Positions 1 through 7,077 are shown, counted from the first letter of the stretch. The stretch is 20,857 bases of DNA from Halobacteriaceae archaeon Tc-Br11_E2g27 (GCA_001564135.1 LKNH01000008.1:1-20857), one strand, 5' to 3'. Numbers and translations are program-made. The notes: generated by a model not told the origin, from the sequence alone.

Positions 1-1214
1 CGTTCGGCCAGTTCGCCGGCAGTTCGCAGCAGGTCGAGGGCACGCCGGGCGTCACCGTGTTCCTGTGCAGCGAAGGCCGCACAGAGCGGGATGACGTCGT
101 CCGTGAGCGCGCTATCTTTAAACGCAACGCTTGCACGGTGGGTTAGAATATCCCGAAGCTGGTTGGCGTCGTACGGCGGGAAGACGATTTCTTCCTCACC
201 GAGGCTGGATTTGACCCGTGGGTCAAGGAAATCGGTGAATTTCAGGTCGTTGGAGATACCGATAATCGACACCCGGGAGTGCTCCAGTTCGGAGTTCATC
301 CGAGAGAGGTTATAGAGCGTATCATCGCCGGATTTCTCGACGAGTTTGTCGATTTCGTCAAGCATGATGACGACCACGCGCTCGCGGTAGTCGACGGCGT
401 CGAAAAACGAGCTATATACCCGGTCCGTCGGCCAGCCGGTCATGGGTACCTCATCGAATGCCTCCCGCTCCGTTTCAAGCTGTGTGATTCGTTGGCTAAT
501 CTCCGACTCGTTGTCGAACGTGGTGCCCTCCAGTTGACTCTCGGTGTCATCGGCACCCATCAACGATTCAAGCTTATGAATACGCTCATCGATTGCTTCC
601 TGATTACTCTCGATGAATTTGTTTGCCAGTTGTGCGAGAACACGATACTGCGTATCAGTGACCTCGCAGTTGATATACTCGACTTCACAGGGAACTTCGT
701 ATTTTTCGGAGGTGGCTTCAAGTTCGTCGCTGACGAATTTTGCACTGGCAGTCTTTCCAGTTCCTGTTTTCCCGTAGATGAGAATGTTTGAGGGGGTATC
801 CCCTCGAAGTGCCGAGACAAGAATTGTCGCCATCGTATTGATTTGTTCTTCCCGGTGTGGGAGCTTTCGTGGCGTATATGCTGGGCGGAGAACCTCCTTG
901 TTCTCAAAGATTGGTTCACCGCTCAAGAGGTCATCAAAGAGACCCGGTGATGCTTCATCATCGTCGTCGGCCTCCTCTTCAAGTAGCGCGTCAAAATGTG
1001 TCTCACGCGTTTCAGTTGGTTCTCGCGTGCGCGAGTCGAACGAGTTCTCCGAAAGGGGCTGGTCTGCATCCTCCGAAAGAGGCTGCTCTCCAGAAGAATC
1101 AGCGTCGTCACTGTTAGAACTACTACCCGCTGACTCGTCATCTGTTGCAGTTGAACTGGTGTCACCTGCCAGTTCCCGACCGCTCCCATCCGGCCGGTTG
1201 CCTGAATCCGTCAT
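1..1214 (-). CDS. orc1: Orc1/Cdc6 replication initiator (3' part beyond window)
   Basis: Replication initiator of the archaeal Orc1/Cdc6 family, an AAA+ ATPase that binds origin recognition boxes and loads the MCM helicase. The frame runs open for 404 codons from the ATG at 1212-1214 off the left edge. Seen: an acidic Ser/Asp/Glu-rich N-terminus of about 95 residues containing a short QPLSE repeat; Walker A GKTGTGKT at residues 148-155; Walker B with LDEID at 285-289; then a segment with SNDLKFTDFLDPRVKSSLG and FPPYDANQL, typical of the family's sensor-1 and initiator-specific motif region; and HGDARRALDLLR near the edge, the sensor-2 type lid helix. The C-terminal winged-helix domain lies outside the window. 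The gene faces away from the adjacent origin, the usual orc1-oriC arrangement. An origin recognition box sits 12-36 bases before the start codon, suggesting autoregulation. The N-terminal extension is poorly conserved, so a shorter start is possible. Confidence 0.96.
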   Translation of the reverse strand, partial: MTDSGNRPDGSGRELAGDTSSTATDDESAGSSSNSDDADSSGEQPLSEDADQPLSENSFDSRTREPTETRETHFDALLEEEADDDDEASPGLFDDLLSGEPIFENKEVLRPAYTPRKLPHREEQINTMATILVSALRGDTPSNILIYGKTGTGKTASAKFVSDELEATSEKYEVPCEVEYINCEVTDTQYRVLAQLANKFIESNQEAIDERIHKLESLMGADDTESQLEGTTFDNESEISQRITQLETEREAFDEVPMTGWPTDRVYSSFFDAVDYRERVVVIMLDEIDKLVEKSGDDTLYNLSRMNSELEHSRVSIIGISNDLKFTDFLDPRVKSSLGEEEIVFPPYDANQLRDILTHRASVAFKDSALTDDVIPLCAAFAAQEHGDARRALDLLRTAGELAE

Positions 1215-1225
1215 AGTCGTTTTGT

Positions 1226-1250
1226 AACCCCTTTGTTTCAAGTGGAAAAC
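1226..1250 (-). promoter_or_regulatory. Origin recognition box at the orc1 start
   Basis: On the minus strand this reads with core TTTCCACTTGAAAC followed by AAAGGGG, matching the two long boxes at 1568-1597 and 1875-1902 in both core and G-tail. It lies 12-36 bases upstream of the orc1 ATG, where promoter elements of a leaderless gene would be, so the initiator may repress its own gene here. Confidence 0.8.
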
Positions 1251-1567
1251 CCACGGCGCGTCCGTGATGTTTCCGTACGGCCCGTCTATCCCGCCGATTT
1301 GGCGGGTGTTGTGGACAGTCGATGTCCAGTTGAACCAGATGAAATGGCGGGTGAGCACCTATTAAATATTACGGTTACATAGTAAACAAGTGTGAGTAAA
1401 GCTAGCAACGAGTACAGAAGACGGATGGGAACGATTTTGTGACTGGTCAGCTGGTCAGTACGAAACTGAGTTTTGGAGAGACCAGATTTCCAGAGGGACC
1501 AGAGTATACCGGATAAACCAAAGGATGGATAGAATTGAGTATGGTTATAGCTATCATTGTTCATGGA

Positions 1568-1597
1568 ACCCCCCCACCCCTTTGTTTCGGGTGGAAC
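1568..1597 (-). promoter_or_regulatory. Long origin recognition box (left of AT-rich core)
   Basis: Minus-strand core GTTCCACCCGAAAC, then AAAGGGGTGGGGG. It is a near-identical inverted partner of the box at 1875-1902. The pair flanks the AT-rich core, the standard archaeal arrangement for placing Orc1 on both sides of the melting region. Confidence 0.9.
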
Positions 1598-1617
1598 AGG
1601 AAAAAGAAGGGTGGGGG
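1598..1617 (+). promoter_or_regulatory. Degenerate G-tailed box, possible extra ORB
   Basis: Plus-strand AGGAAAAAGAAGGGTGGGGG directly abuts the left long box in opposite orientation. It keeps the GAAGGG...GGGGG tail of the family but has a poor dyad core. It may be a weak Orc1 site or part of an extended one. Confidence 0.4.
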
Positions 1618-1620
1618 TTA

Positions 1621-1815
1621 CAGCAGACGAATAGTTGGCTGTTTATCTAGGAAAGATTTAAGTAGTAATCAGTAAAACCAAAACCGTAGTGGGGAAAATA
1701 AAACATTGTAACTCTAGACTAGTATATTTTACTAGAACTTCTAGAAATAACGTCTAGTACAAACTAGACTAGATTCTCAAAGTTAGTTTCTTACCGTGGT
1801 TTCCCTAGCTAGTTC
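1621..1815. other. AT-rich putative duplex unwinding element with CTAG cluster
   Basis: A strongly AT-rich tract between the two inverted long boxes, the expected place for strand opening. It holds ten CTAG tetranucleotides, starting at 1647, 1714, 1719, 1732, 1741, 1754, 1764, 1769, 1805 and 1809. CTAGACTAG occurs twice (1714-1722 and 1764-1772), and CTAGAACTTCTAG (1732-1744) is a dyad. No gene is visible. The unwinding role is inferred from composition and position. Confidence 0.75.
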
Positions 1816-1874
1816 GTTCGACATGAAATAGAGGCGTTCACGATTTCTCGAGTCTGCACCCACTCTCTTTCGGC

Positions 1875-1902
1875 GTTCCACCTGAAACGAAGGGGTGGGG
1901 GG
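1875..1902 (+). promoter_or_regulatory. Long origin recognition box (right of AT-rich core)
   Basis: Plus-strand core GTTCCACCTGAAAC followed by GAAGGGGTGGGGGG, the best match in the window to the haloarchaeal ORB with G-string. It is inverted relative to the box at 1568-1597, about 280 bases away across the AT-rich core. Confidence 0.92.
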
Positions 1903-2044
1903 CCTCAATCATATCTTGCTACCAATCAACGTGACTCCAGATAACATGGTATGTGCACACTCTTCTGTACAGTCAGTTGTCCTAGTGGATACCACCACTG
2001 TTCAATGAGCTCCAAAGTTAGTCGTCCGTTCAACTCAATTTTTA

Positions 2045-2061
2045 TTTCACGGGAAACAGGG
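2045..2061 (+). promoter_or_regulatory. Mini-ORB-like site
   Basis: TTTCACGGGAAACAGGG keeps the TTNCAC..GAAAC core and a short G run, in the same orientation as the long box at 1875. It lies on the oapA side of the origin and could be a lower-affinity Orc1 site. Confidence 0.5.
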
Positions 2062-2085
2062 CTGTCTTTCGCTGAGAATAATATA

Positions 2086-2105
2086 TTTCCAACCGAAATG
2101 GTGGG
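2086..2105 (+). promoter_or_regulatory. Degenerate ORB-like site before oapA promoter
   Basis: TTTCCAACCGAAATGGTGGG resembles the box core (TTTCCA..CGAAA) with a GGTGGG tail. It has the same orientation as the other right-hand boxes and ends about 27 bases before the putative oapA TATA box. Confidence 0.4.
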
Positions 2106-2131
2106 TAATCATACATATGTCTGACATACCA

Positions 2132-2140
2132 TTAAGTATA
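2132..2140 (+). promoter_or_regulatory. TATA-like box of the oapABC operon
   Basis: TTAAGTATA lies about 50-58 bases before the oapA ATG, which predicts a short 5' leader of roughly 25-30 bases. The leader carries a GC hairpin GCCCC-AACC-GGGGC (2163-2176) followed immediately by a Shine-Dalgarno GGAGG (2178-2182). Confidence 0.5.
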
Positions 2141-2189
2141 CAGGGTTGGCTTATTCTCTCAAGCCCCAACCGGGGCCGGAGGATTTAGG

Positions 2190-2837
2190 ATGGGACTGCT
2201 CACAGGACTCAGATCAAGCATATCGCGGGCAGCATCGACGTTGTTCTCCGACGAGGAGTCGAAACGCATCGGCATTTACGGACCACCAAATGCCGGGAAG
2301 ACGACGCTTTCAAACAGAATTGTGCGCGACTGGACCGAACACGGCGATGCCGTTGGTCCGGAGAGCCACATTCCACACGAAACGCGCCGCGCGCGTCGGC
2401 GAGAGAACATCGAAATCGAACGCGACGGGAAAACCGTTACCATTGACGTGGTTGATACGCCCGGTGTGACGACAAAAGTCGATTACACCGAGTTTCTTGA
2501 ACACGACATGGAAAAAGAGGACGCTGTCCGGCGCTCTCGTGAAGCAACCGAGGGTGTGGCCGAGGCCATGCACTGGCTTCGTGAGGATGTCGACGGCGTC
2601 ATCTACGTGCTCGATTCCACGACTGACCCGTTCACGCAGGTCAATACGATGCTCATTGGTATCATCGAGAGTCAGGACCTCCCTGTGTTGATTCTCGCGA
2701 ACAAAATCGACCTTGAGGATTCAAGCGTCCAGCGCATCCGCAATGCGTTCCCACAGCACGAGACAATTCCGCTCTCTGCACTTGAAGGGGACAACATGGA
2801 CGAGGTCTACGACAACATTGCGGAGTACTTTGGGTGA
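2190..2837 (+). CDS. oapA: Era-like GTP-binding protein, origin-associated
   Basis: Small P-loop GTPase of 215 residues related to Era/TrmE-type GTPases. Motifs in order: G1 GPPNAGKT at 31-38, G3 DTPG at 89-92, G4 NKID at 171-174, and a G5-like SALE at 196-199. A helical insert rich in charged residues lies at about 100-130. There is no KH or other RNA-binding domain after the GTPase fold, so it is not Era itself. The ATG at 2190 has a good Shine-Dalgarno (GGAGG, 7-base spacing). It is first of three same-strand genes next to oriC; oapB starts 4 bases after its stop. From established naming, haloarchaeal genes in this position are called oapABC because they accompany the chromosomal origin. 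The cellular role is not known to me. Confidence 0.88.
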   Translation: MGLLTGLRSSISRAASTLFSDEESKRIGIYGPPNAGKTTLSNRIVRDWTEHGDAVGPESHIPHETRRARRRENIEIERDGKTVTIDVVDTPGVTTKVDYTEFLEHDMEKEDAVRRSREATEGVAEAMHWLREDVDGVIYVLDSTTDPFTQVNTMLIGIIESQDLPVLILANKIDLEDSSVQRIRNAFPQHETIPLSALEGDNMDEVYDNIAEYFG

Positions 2838-2841
2838 TATC

Positions 2842-3222
2842 ATGCCGGAAGTGAAACCACGTGACGGAGTAAGAATTGATTTGATAAGCGGCGAACGAAT
2901 GGACGGCCTCGCGAGCATGGAGAAGATTCGGATGATTCTCGATGGCGTCCGCGATGGCAATATTGTCATCCTTGAGGAAGGACTTTCGCCGGACGAGGAA
3001 TCGAGACTCATCGAGGTGACGATGACCGAAATCAGCCCCGACGAGTTCAATGGCATTGAAATCGAGACGTATCCACGTAAGGAGACGGCCGATGCCAGCT
3101 TCCTCGACCGGCTGATGGGTCGCGAGTCAGCAAAGAAACTGACGGTTATCGGCCCAGCGAATCAGATTGAGACGCTGCACAAAGACGAGACGCTGATTCA
3201 GACGCTCGTCTCACGAAAGTAG
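2842..3222 (+). CDS. oapB: OapB family protein (DUF2073-type)
   Basis: A 126-residue acidic protein with no membrane segment or catalytic motif that I can name. I recognise it as the OapB/ArvB (DUF2073-type) family by its opening MPEVKPRDGVRIDLISGERM, by the central ILDGVRDGNIVILEEGLSPD segment, and above all by its place between an Era-like GTPase and a zinc-ribbon protein beside the origin. The start is the ATG at 2842, 4 bases after the oapA stop, so the two are probably translated from one transcript. The open frame extends further upstream inside oapA, but that part is shadow sequence. Function in replication or elsewhere is unproven. Confidence 0.82.
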   Translation: MPEVKPRDGVRIDLISGERMDGLASMEKIRMILDGVRDGNIVILEEGLSPDEESRLIEVTMTEISPDEFNGIEIETYPRKETADASFLDRLMGRESAKKLTVIGPANQIETLHKDETLIQTLVSRK

Positions 3223-3238
3223 CCCATAGGAACCACAT

Positions 3239-3979
3239 ATGCCACACCAGTGTACAGATTGCGGGCGGGCGTTCGATGACGGCTCGAAAGAGATGCTTTC
3301 GGGCTGTCCGAACTGCGGCGGCACGAAATTCCAGTATAAACCTGCTGGAACGAGTGATTCGGAGTCGACAGCCGAACCAGCGGAGCCGCCGGAGCCACCT
3401 GAACCAGCAGTTGATAGCACAGTTGCCCGCACCGTCGGGAACGCTGCAACTGCAGTGAGGGACCTGGTGAGCAGTTCGTCTGCTGACTCGCTGGACGATT
3501 CTGGTGGTCAATCAGAGCAATCACCGACGAGTGTAACAGAACAACGGCCTGCCGAAAACCACGCACAGGCAAGCGCACGAAGCGAAGTTGTTTCGCGTGA
3601 TGAACTCCCGCCAGCACCTGAACGGTTCCGGGCTGCTCCACAGACAACCCAATCGGGCCAAACGACACATTCTCCACCCGAACCGGAGGGGGTCACGAGA
3701 GATGAGGGGAATTCTCCTTCGAAGCCCCCTGCTTCAACTCCAGATGACTCGACCGCTGAGACAGCTGATTCTCAAGACGACTCGCACGAGGAATCTTCCC
3801 GTCCTGACCTTTCCGAACTTCGGAAGGAGCTCAACGACCAGTTCGAATCGATTCGTGTGGTCGAGCGTGGGCAGTACGAACTCAATTTGATGGAGCTGTA
3901 CGACCGTGAGGAGTACATTATCGCGCTTCAGGAAGACGGCAAATACACGATTCAGGTTCCCGAACGCTGGAACGACTAG
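3239..3979 (+). CDS. oapC: OapC family zinc-ribbon protein
   Basis: A 246-residue protein with three parts. Residues 1-35 form a zinc ribbon with CTDC (5-8) and CPNC (23-26). About 36-195 is a low-complexity Ser/Pro/Glu/Thr/Asp-rich linker, probably disordered. About 196-246 is a short folded C-terminal domain with alternating charged and hydrophobic residues, ending in VPERWND. It starts 16 bases after oapB, in the same operon. The zinc ribbon plus conserved tail, with a variable linker between, fits the OapC/ArvC family known beside haloarchaeal origins. The architecture suggests an adaptor that contacts nucleic acid or protein at one end and the OapA/B partners at the other; that role is inference. 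Confidence 0.82.
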   Translation: MPHQCTDCGRAFDDGSKEMLSGCPNCGGTKFQYKPAGTSDSESTAEPAEPPEPPEPAVDSTVARTVGNAATAVRDLVSSSSADSLDDSGGQSEQSPTSVTEQRPAENHAQASARSEVVSRDELPPAPERFRAAPQTTQSGQTTHSPPEPEGVTRDEGNSPSKPPASTPDDSTAETADSQDDSHEESSRPDLSELRKELNDQFESIRVVERGQYELNLMELYDREEYIIALQEDGKYTIQVPERWND

Positions 3980-4017
3980 CTCCGATATTTTCCAACTATC
4001 CGAGATACAGGTCGGGT

Positions 4018-4026
4018 ACCTTTATC
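4018..4026 (+). promoter_or_regulatory. TATA-like box of the ABC exporter operon
   Basis: CCTTTATCC is centred about 29 bases before the ATG at 4051, with no Shine-Dalgarno in between. This is the spacing of a leaderless haloarchaeal transcript. Confidence 0.55.
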
Positions 4027-4050
4027 CATCTCTCTTGCTAGTATATCGCT

Positions 4051-4968
4051 ATGCCAGCAATTGAAATTGATGGGTTGAGCAAACACTTTGGCGAGGTGGT
4101 TGCTGTCAATGATCTTAATTTGACTGTTGAGGAGGGTGAAATATTCGGATTTCTCGGACCGAACGGGGCTGGAAAATCGACAACAATCGATATTATTCTG
4201 GATTTTATCCGGCCAACAGCAGGCTCTGTCAAGGTTCTTGGATACGATGCACAGGATGAAAGTCTCGATGTTCGTCGCCGCACTGGTGTCCTCCCGGATG
4301 CCTACCACGTCTATGACCGACTCACCGGTCGGCAACATCTCGAATTTGCAATTGAACTCAAAGAATCGGACGAAGAGCCGATTGCGATGCTCGAACGCGT
4401 CGGAATTGCAGATGCAGCAGACCGGAATGCAGGTGGCTATTCGAAAGGGATGAAACAGCGTCTCGTCATGGCAATTGCTCTCGTCGGGGACCCGGACCTC
4501 CTTATCCTCGATGAGCCATCGACAGGGCTTGACCCAAACGGTGCAAAGGAGATGCGAGATATCATTCTCGAGGAAAATGAACGCGGGACAACGGTCTTTT
4601 TCTCTAGCCACGTCATGGAGCAAGTTGAAGCGGTCTGTGACAGAGTGGCGATTATCAACCGCGGACAGCTCGTTGCCGTTGATTCAGTCGCGGGACTCCG
4701 CTCGGCAACGGACTCCCGGGAAACAATCTATCTGCAGGTCGAACAACTCTCGGATGAAATTCTCTCTCAGATTGAGGGAGTTGCTGGCGTCGAGCATGCA
4801 ACCATCGACGATGGTCGAATCCGAATCGGTATCGGCGACCGACCAAAGTTCAGAGTCCTCGAAGAGATAGACCGCATTGTCACAATCGAGGATTTCTCGG
4901 TTGTTACCTCCTCGCTCAGTGACCTGTTTATCCAGTATACGAACGAGGAACAGGAGGTTCGCGCATGA
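4051..4968 (+). CDS. ABC transporter ATP-binding protein (ABC-2 exporter type)
   Basis: Cytoplasmic ATPase subunit of 305 residues that powers the membrane partner encoded next. Seen: Walker A GPNGAGKST at 36-44; a Q-loop region reading GVLPDAYHVYDRLTG, where Asp occupies the place usually held by Gln or Glu; signature YSKGMKQR at 130-137; Walker B LLILDEP at 150-156; and H-loop His187 in SSHVMEQ. The last 90 residues form the small C-terminal domain common in DrrA/CcmA/NatA-like ATPases. The gene overlaps the permease by ATGA, so the two are translationally coupled. The substrate cannot be read from the sequence; haloarchaeal relatives are often labelled copper/NosY-like or drug exporters without proof. 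Confidence 0.93.
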   Translation: MPAIEIDGLSKHFGEVVAVNDLNLTVEEGEIFGFLGPNGAGKSTTIDIILDFIRPTAGSVKVLGYDAQDESLDVRRRTGVLPDAYHVYDRLTGRQHLEFAIELKESDEEPIAMLERVGIADAADRNAGGYSKGMKQRLVMAIALVGDPDLLILDEPSTGLDPNGAKEMRDIILEENERGTTVFFSSHVMEQVEAVCDRVAIINRGQLVAVDSVAGLRSATDSRETIYLQVEQLSDEILSQIEGVAGVEHATIDDGRIRIGIGDRPKFRVLEEIDRIVTIEDFSVVTSSLSDLFIQYTNEEQEVRA

Positions 4969-5867
4969 GCACAGCCAACCCGCCATCCGGACCATCGACA
5001 AAGCGTATTCTTGCTGTCGCAAAGAAAGATTTCAAAGATGCGGTTCAGTCACGAGCCCTGTGGTCGCTGGTCAGCATCTTTGTTCTCCTGTTGCTTGCAA
5101 CAACCTACGCGTACGTTGAACTGCCCGAGATGTTCGGCCCGACCGACCAGGCCACGTTCGGCGGGTTGCTGTTTTTCACAGTGGGTATCACTGGTCTATT
5201 CATCCCTCTCGCCGCAATCATCGTCTGTTTCAAATCCCTTGCCGGTGAGCGAGAGCTTGGAAGCATCAAAATCCTCCTTTCGCTTCCAGTCACCCGCTCA
5301 GATATTCTCTTTGGCAAACTGCTCGGGCGAGCGGCCGTTCTGACGACGGGGCTTGCCGTTGGATTGGTGCTTGGCCTTGGCTTCGGGGCGGTTTTGCTTG
5401 GAAGTCTTGATGCTTTGGGACTGCTTTTGTTCTTGTTTGCAACCATCTTCTTTGTGGCCGTGTATGTGAGCATCATCGTCGGACTGTCGGCGGCGACCGG
5501 TTCAACAACCAGAGCTACGACGTTTGCCGTCGGCTTTTTCGTCGTGTTCGAACTCATCTGGGATGTCGTCCCGCTCGGTGTTGTCTACCTGCTCAACGGA
5601 CTCTCCATGCCTACGGAATTTCCTGACTGGGTCTTTCTTATTGCACAGCTTTCCCCATCAGGTGCGTATTTCACTTCCGTCATTGCACTCTTGCCTGACG
5701 CTGCGGCTGACCTTGGGGTTGCTGTGAGCGGAACCGGGATGAACGTGGACCCGGTCGATGCCGAACCGTTTTACGTCACGCCGGAGGTTGGACTGGTTGC
5801 ACTCTTTTTGTGGTTAATCGTCCCAATGCTTGTGGGCTATCGGGTGTTTACGACGGCTGATATGTGA
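4965..5867 (+). CDS. ABC-2 type transporter permease
   Basis: Integral membrane partner of the preceding ATPase, 300 residues with about six hydrophobic segments: near 31-50, 66-90, 123-146, 148-172, 180-212 and 277-295. A soluble stretch with VDPVDAEPFYVTPEVG precedes the last segment. The conserved cytoplasmic motif GERELGSIKILLSLPVTRSD at 95-114, followed by ILFGKLLGR, is diagnostic for the NosY/ABC2_membrane_2 group, where it forms the coupling region after the second segment. The ATG overlaps the ATPase stop and has a strong AGGAGG (4952-4957). The pair looks like a complete homodimeric exporter with no binding protein, so export rather than uptake is likely. Substrate unknown. Confidence 0.9.
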   Translation: MSTANPPSGPSTKRILAVAKKDFKDAVQSRALWSLVSIFVLLLLATTYAYVELPEMFGPTDQATFGGLLFFTVGITGLFIPLAAIIVCFKSLAGERELGSIKILLSLPVTRSDILFGKLLGRAAVLTTGLAVGLVLGLGFGAVLLGSLDALGLLLFLFATIFFVAVYVSIIVGLSAATGSTTRATTFAVGFFVVFELIWDVVPLGVVYLLNGLSMPTEFPDWVFLIAQLSPSGAYFTSVIALLPDAAADLGVAVSGTGMNVDPVDAEPFYVTPEVGLVALFLWLIVPMLVGYRVFTTADM

Positions 5868-5919
5868 ATAATATTGAGTTAAACAAGCACTGACTCAGGA
5901 AAACAAAAACCAACGAACC

Positions 5920-6834
5920 TTAGCTAATCTTCTCGTACTGCTCGCTCAGTTTGTCGGCGGCTTCCTGCATCTGCTCCTGTTCGAACTCATCAAGGTCCCA
6001 TTCGATAATTTCCTCGACACCGTTTGCGCCGAGTCGAACCGGGACACCGAAGCCGACATCGTTGTGACCGAACTCACCCTCAAGGGGCACTGAACATGGG
6101 AGCACCTCACCAGTGTCGTGGAGAATTGCTTCGACGGTATGTGCAACACCGCGGGCTGGTCCCCACTCGGTTGCGCCTTTGCGCTCGATGACGTTCATCG
6201 CGCTTTCTTGCAGGTCAGCGAGCAACTCCTCTTTATCCTCTTCGGTAAAGTCGAGGTCGCGACCGTCGACACGAAGCTTCGAGAAGACAGGAACCTGTGC
6301 GTCGCCGTGTTCACCGAGAATGGTGGCGTCGACGTTTTTGACAGGGACATCAAAGCGCTCGGAGACGACATAGCGGAATCGAGCGGAGTCGAGTCGGCCG
6401 CCAAATCCGATAACGTGTTCCCGTGGACGGTCACCAGCCTTGTAGAGGTGCTGGTTGAGGAGGTCGACCGGGTTGGACGTTGTAACAGTAATGAACTCGT
6501 CGTTGTGCTCGGCAAGGGAAGACTGAATGTCCTCCATAATCGGTGCGTTGTCGTCTGCAAGGTCGAGTCGGGTATCACCAGGTTGGCGTGGCAGGCCAGC
6601 GGTGATGACGACAACGTCGGAGCCAGCAGTGTCTTCGTATCCACCTTGGGTGACCTCTGTATTCGAGTCGTAGGCGATACCATGATTTGTATCAGCTGCC
6701 TGACCGACGGTCACGTCTTCTTGCTCGGGAATATCGACGAACACGACTTCATCTGCGATATCTTCGAGTGCGATGTTGTACCCTGCGGCTGCGCCAACGG
6801 TGCCCGCTGCACCGACGATGCTTACCTTTGCCAT
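5920..6834 (-). CDS. mdh: Malate dehydrogenase (NAD-dependent, halophilic type)
   Basis: TCA-cycle enzyme interconverting malate and oxaloacetate with NAD, 304 residues, of the tetrameric LDH-like MDH class typified by the Haloarcula enzyme. Seen: Rossmann GAAGTVG at 8-14; DIP at 34-36, whose acidic residue selects NAD; PRQPGDTR at 82-89, where R83 sits at the MDH/LDH discriminating position (Gln in lactate dehydrogenases) and R89 binds substrate; RLDSARFR at 147-154; and catalytic His176 in GEHGD. The acidic C-terminal helix ends in SEQYEKIS. It converges on the ABC permease (52-base gap) and diverges from usp. A TATA-like run lies 29 bases upstream of the ATG, with no Shine-Dalgarno, so the mRNA is probably leaderless. 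Confidence 0.97.
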   Translation of the reverse strand: MAKVSIVGAAGTVGAAAGYNIALEDIADEVVFVDIPEQEDVTVGQAADTNHGIAYDSNTEVTQGGYEDTAGSDVVVITAGLPRQPGDTRLDLADDNAPIMEDIQSSLAEHNDEFITVTTSNPVDLLNQHLYKAGDRPREHVIGFGGRLDSARFRYVVSERFDVPVKNVDATILGEHGDAQVPVFSKLRVDGRDLDFTEEDKEELLADLQESAMNVIERKGATEWGPARGVAHTVEAILHDTGEVLPCSVPLEGEFGHNDVGFGVPVRLGANGVEEIIEWDLDEFEQEQMQEAADKLSEQYEKIS

Positions 6835-6859
6835 GGTCGAAACTCGTTCCGGCCCGACG

Positions 6860-6867
6860 TTAAAAAT
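6860..6867 (-). promoter_or_regulatory. TATA-like box of mdh
   Basis: Minus-strand ATTTTTAA is centred about 29 bases before the mdh ATG at 6834, and only a GC-rich stretch lies between. Fits a leaderless transcript. Confidence 0.6.
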
Positions 6868-6970
6868 GTCGAATCTGCCCTAATAGACCTAAAATACGGA
6901 AACAAGGCCAGTATCCTGGAAAAACTGTCTCATAGCAACTCATATCTCTGTTTGGATGGTTATCTGTTGA

Positions 6971-7003
6971 ATCAAAACCCATTTCGTTACATCAAAACCC
7001 ATT
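6971..7003. repeat. Tandem direct repeat upstream of usp
   Basis: ATCAAAACCCATT occurs at 6971-6983 and again at 6991-7003, an exact 20-base period (about two helical turns). The similarity extends through a following CGT, with a one-base shift. It lies 75-107 bases before the usp start in the mdh-usp divergent gap, where an activator site would be. Confidence 0.6.
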
Positions 7004-7077
7004 CGTCTGCAGTTATAGGTACTCAAGAGAGTCAGCTCACCGGTGATTTCTTTTTGCTTCCAGTCGACCATTCGTAT

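Larger units (their letters stand above)
1215..2189. other. oriC: Chromosomal replication origin region (oriC)
   Basis: A gene-free stretch of about 975 bases between divergent orc1 and oapA. It has the parts expected of a haloarchaeal origin: G-tailed origin recognition boxes next to an initiator gene, two of them inverted around an AT-rich core. Other contents: a 6-bp perfect hairpin CCCGCC/GGCGGG at 1290-1306; a weak box-like sequence at 1323-1336; an AT-rich stretch at 1355-1560 with no recognisable gene; the CTAG-rich core at 1621-1815; and the oapA promoter near 2132. The short open frames here have no family resemblance and no start signals. Origin activity is inferred from layout; nothing in the sequence proves firing. 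Confidence 0.9.

Noticed and set aside
279..791. 170-codon plus-strand frame opposite orc1
   Set aside because: Antisense to the conserved AAA+ domain; produced by codon bias of the real gene.
1286..1564. 92-codon minus-strand frame inside the origin
   Set aside because: No family resemblance, non-acidic composition, and it lies in AT-rich origin DNA between ORBs without start signals.
6971..7003. CRISPR array
   Set aside because: Only two short repeats with a 7-base gap; no array or cas genes in the window.
6118..7077. 320-codon N-terminal extension of the Usp frame
   Set aside because: Most of it is antisense to mdh; the Usp fold starts at the ATG at 7078.
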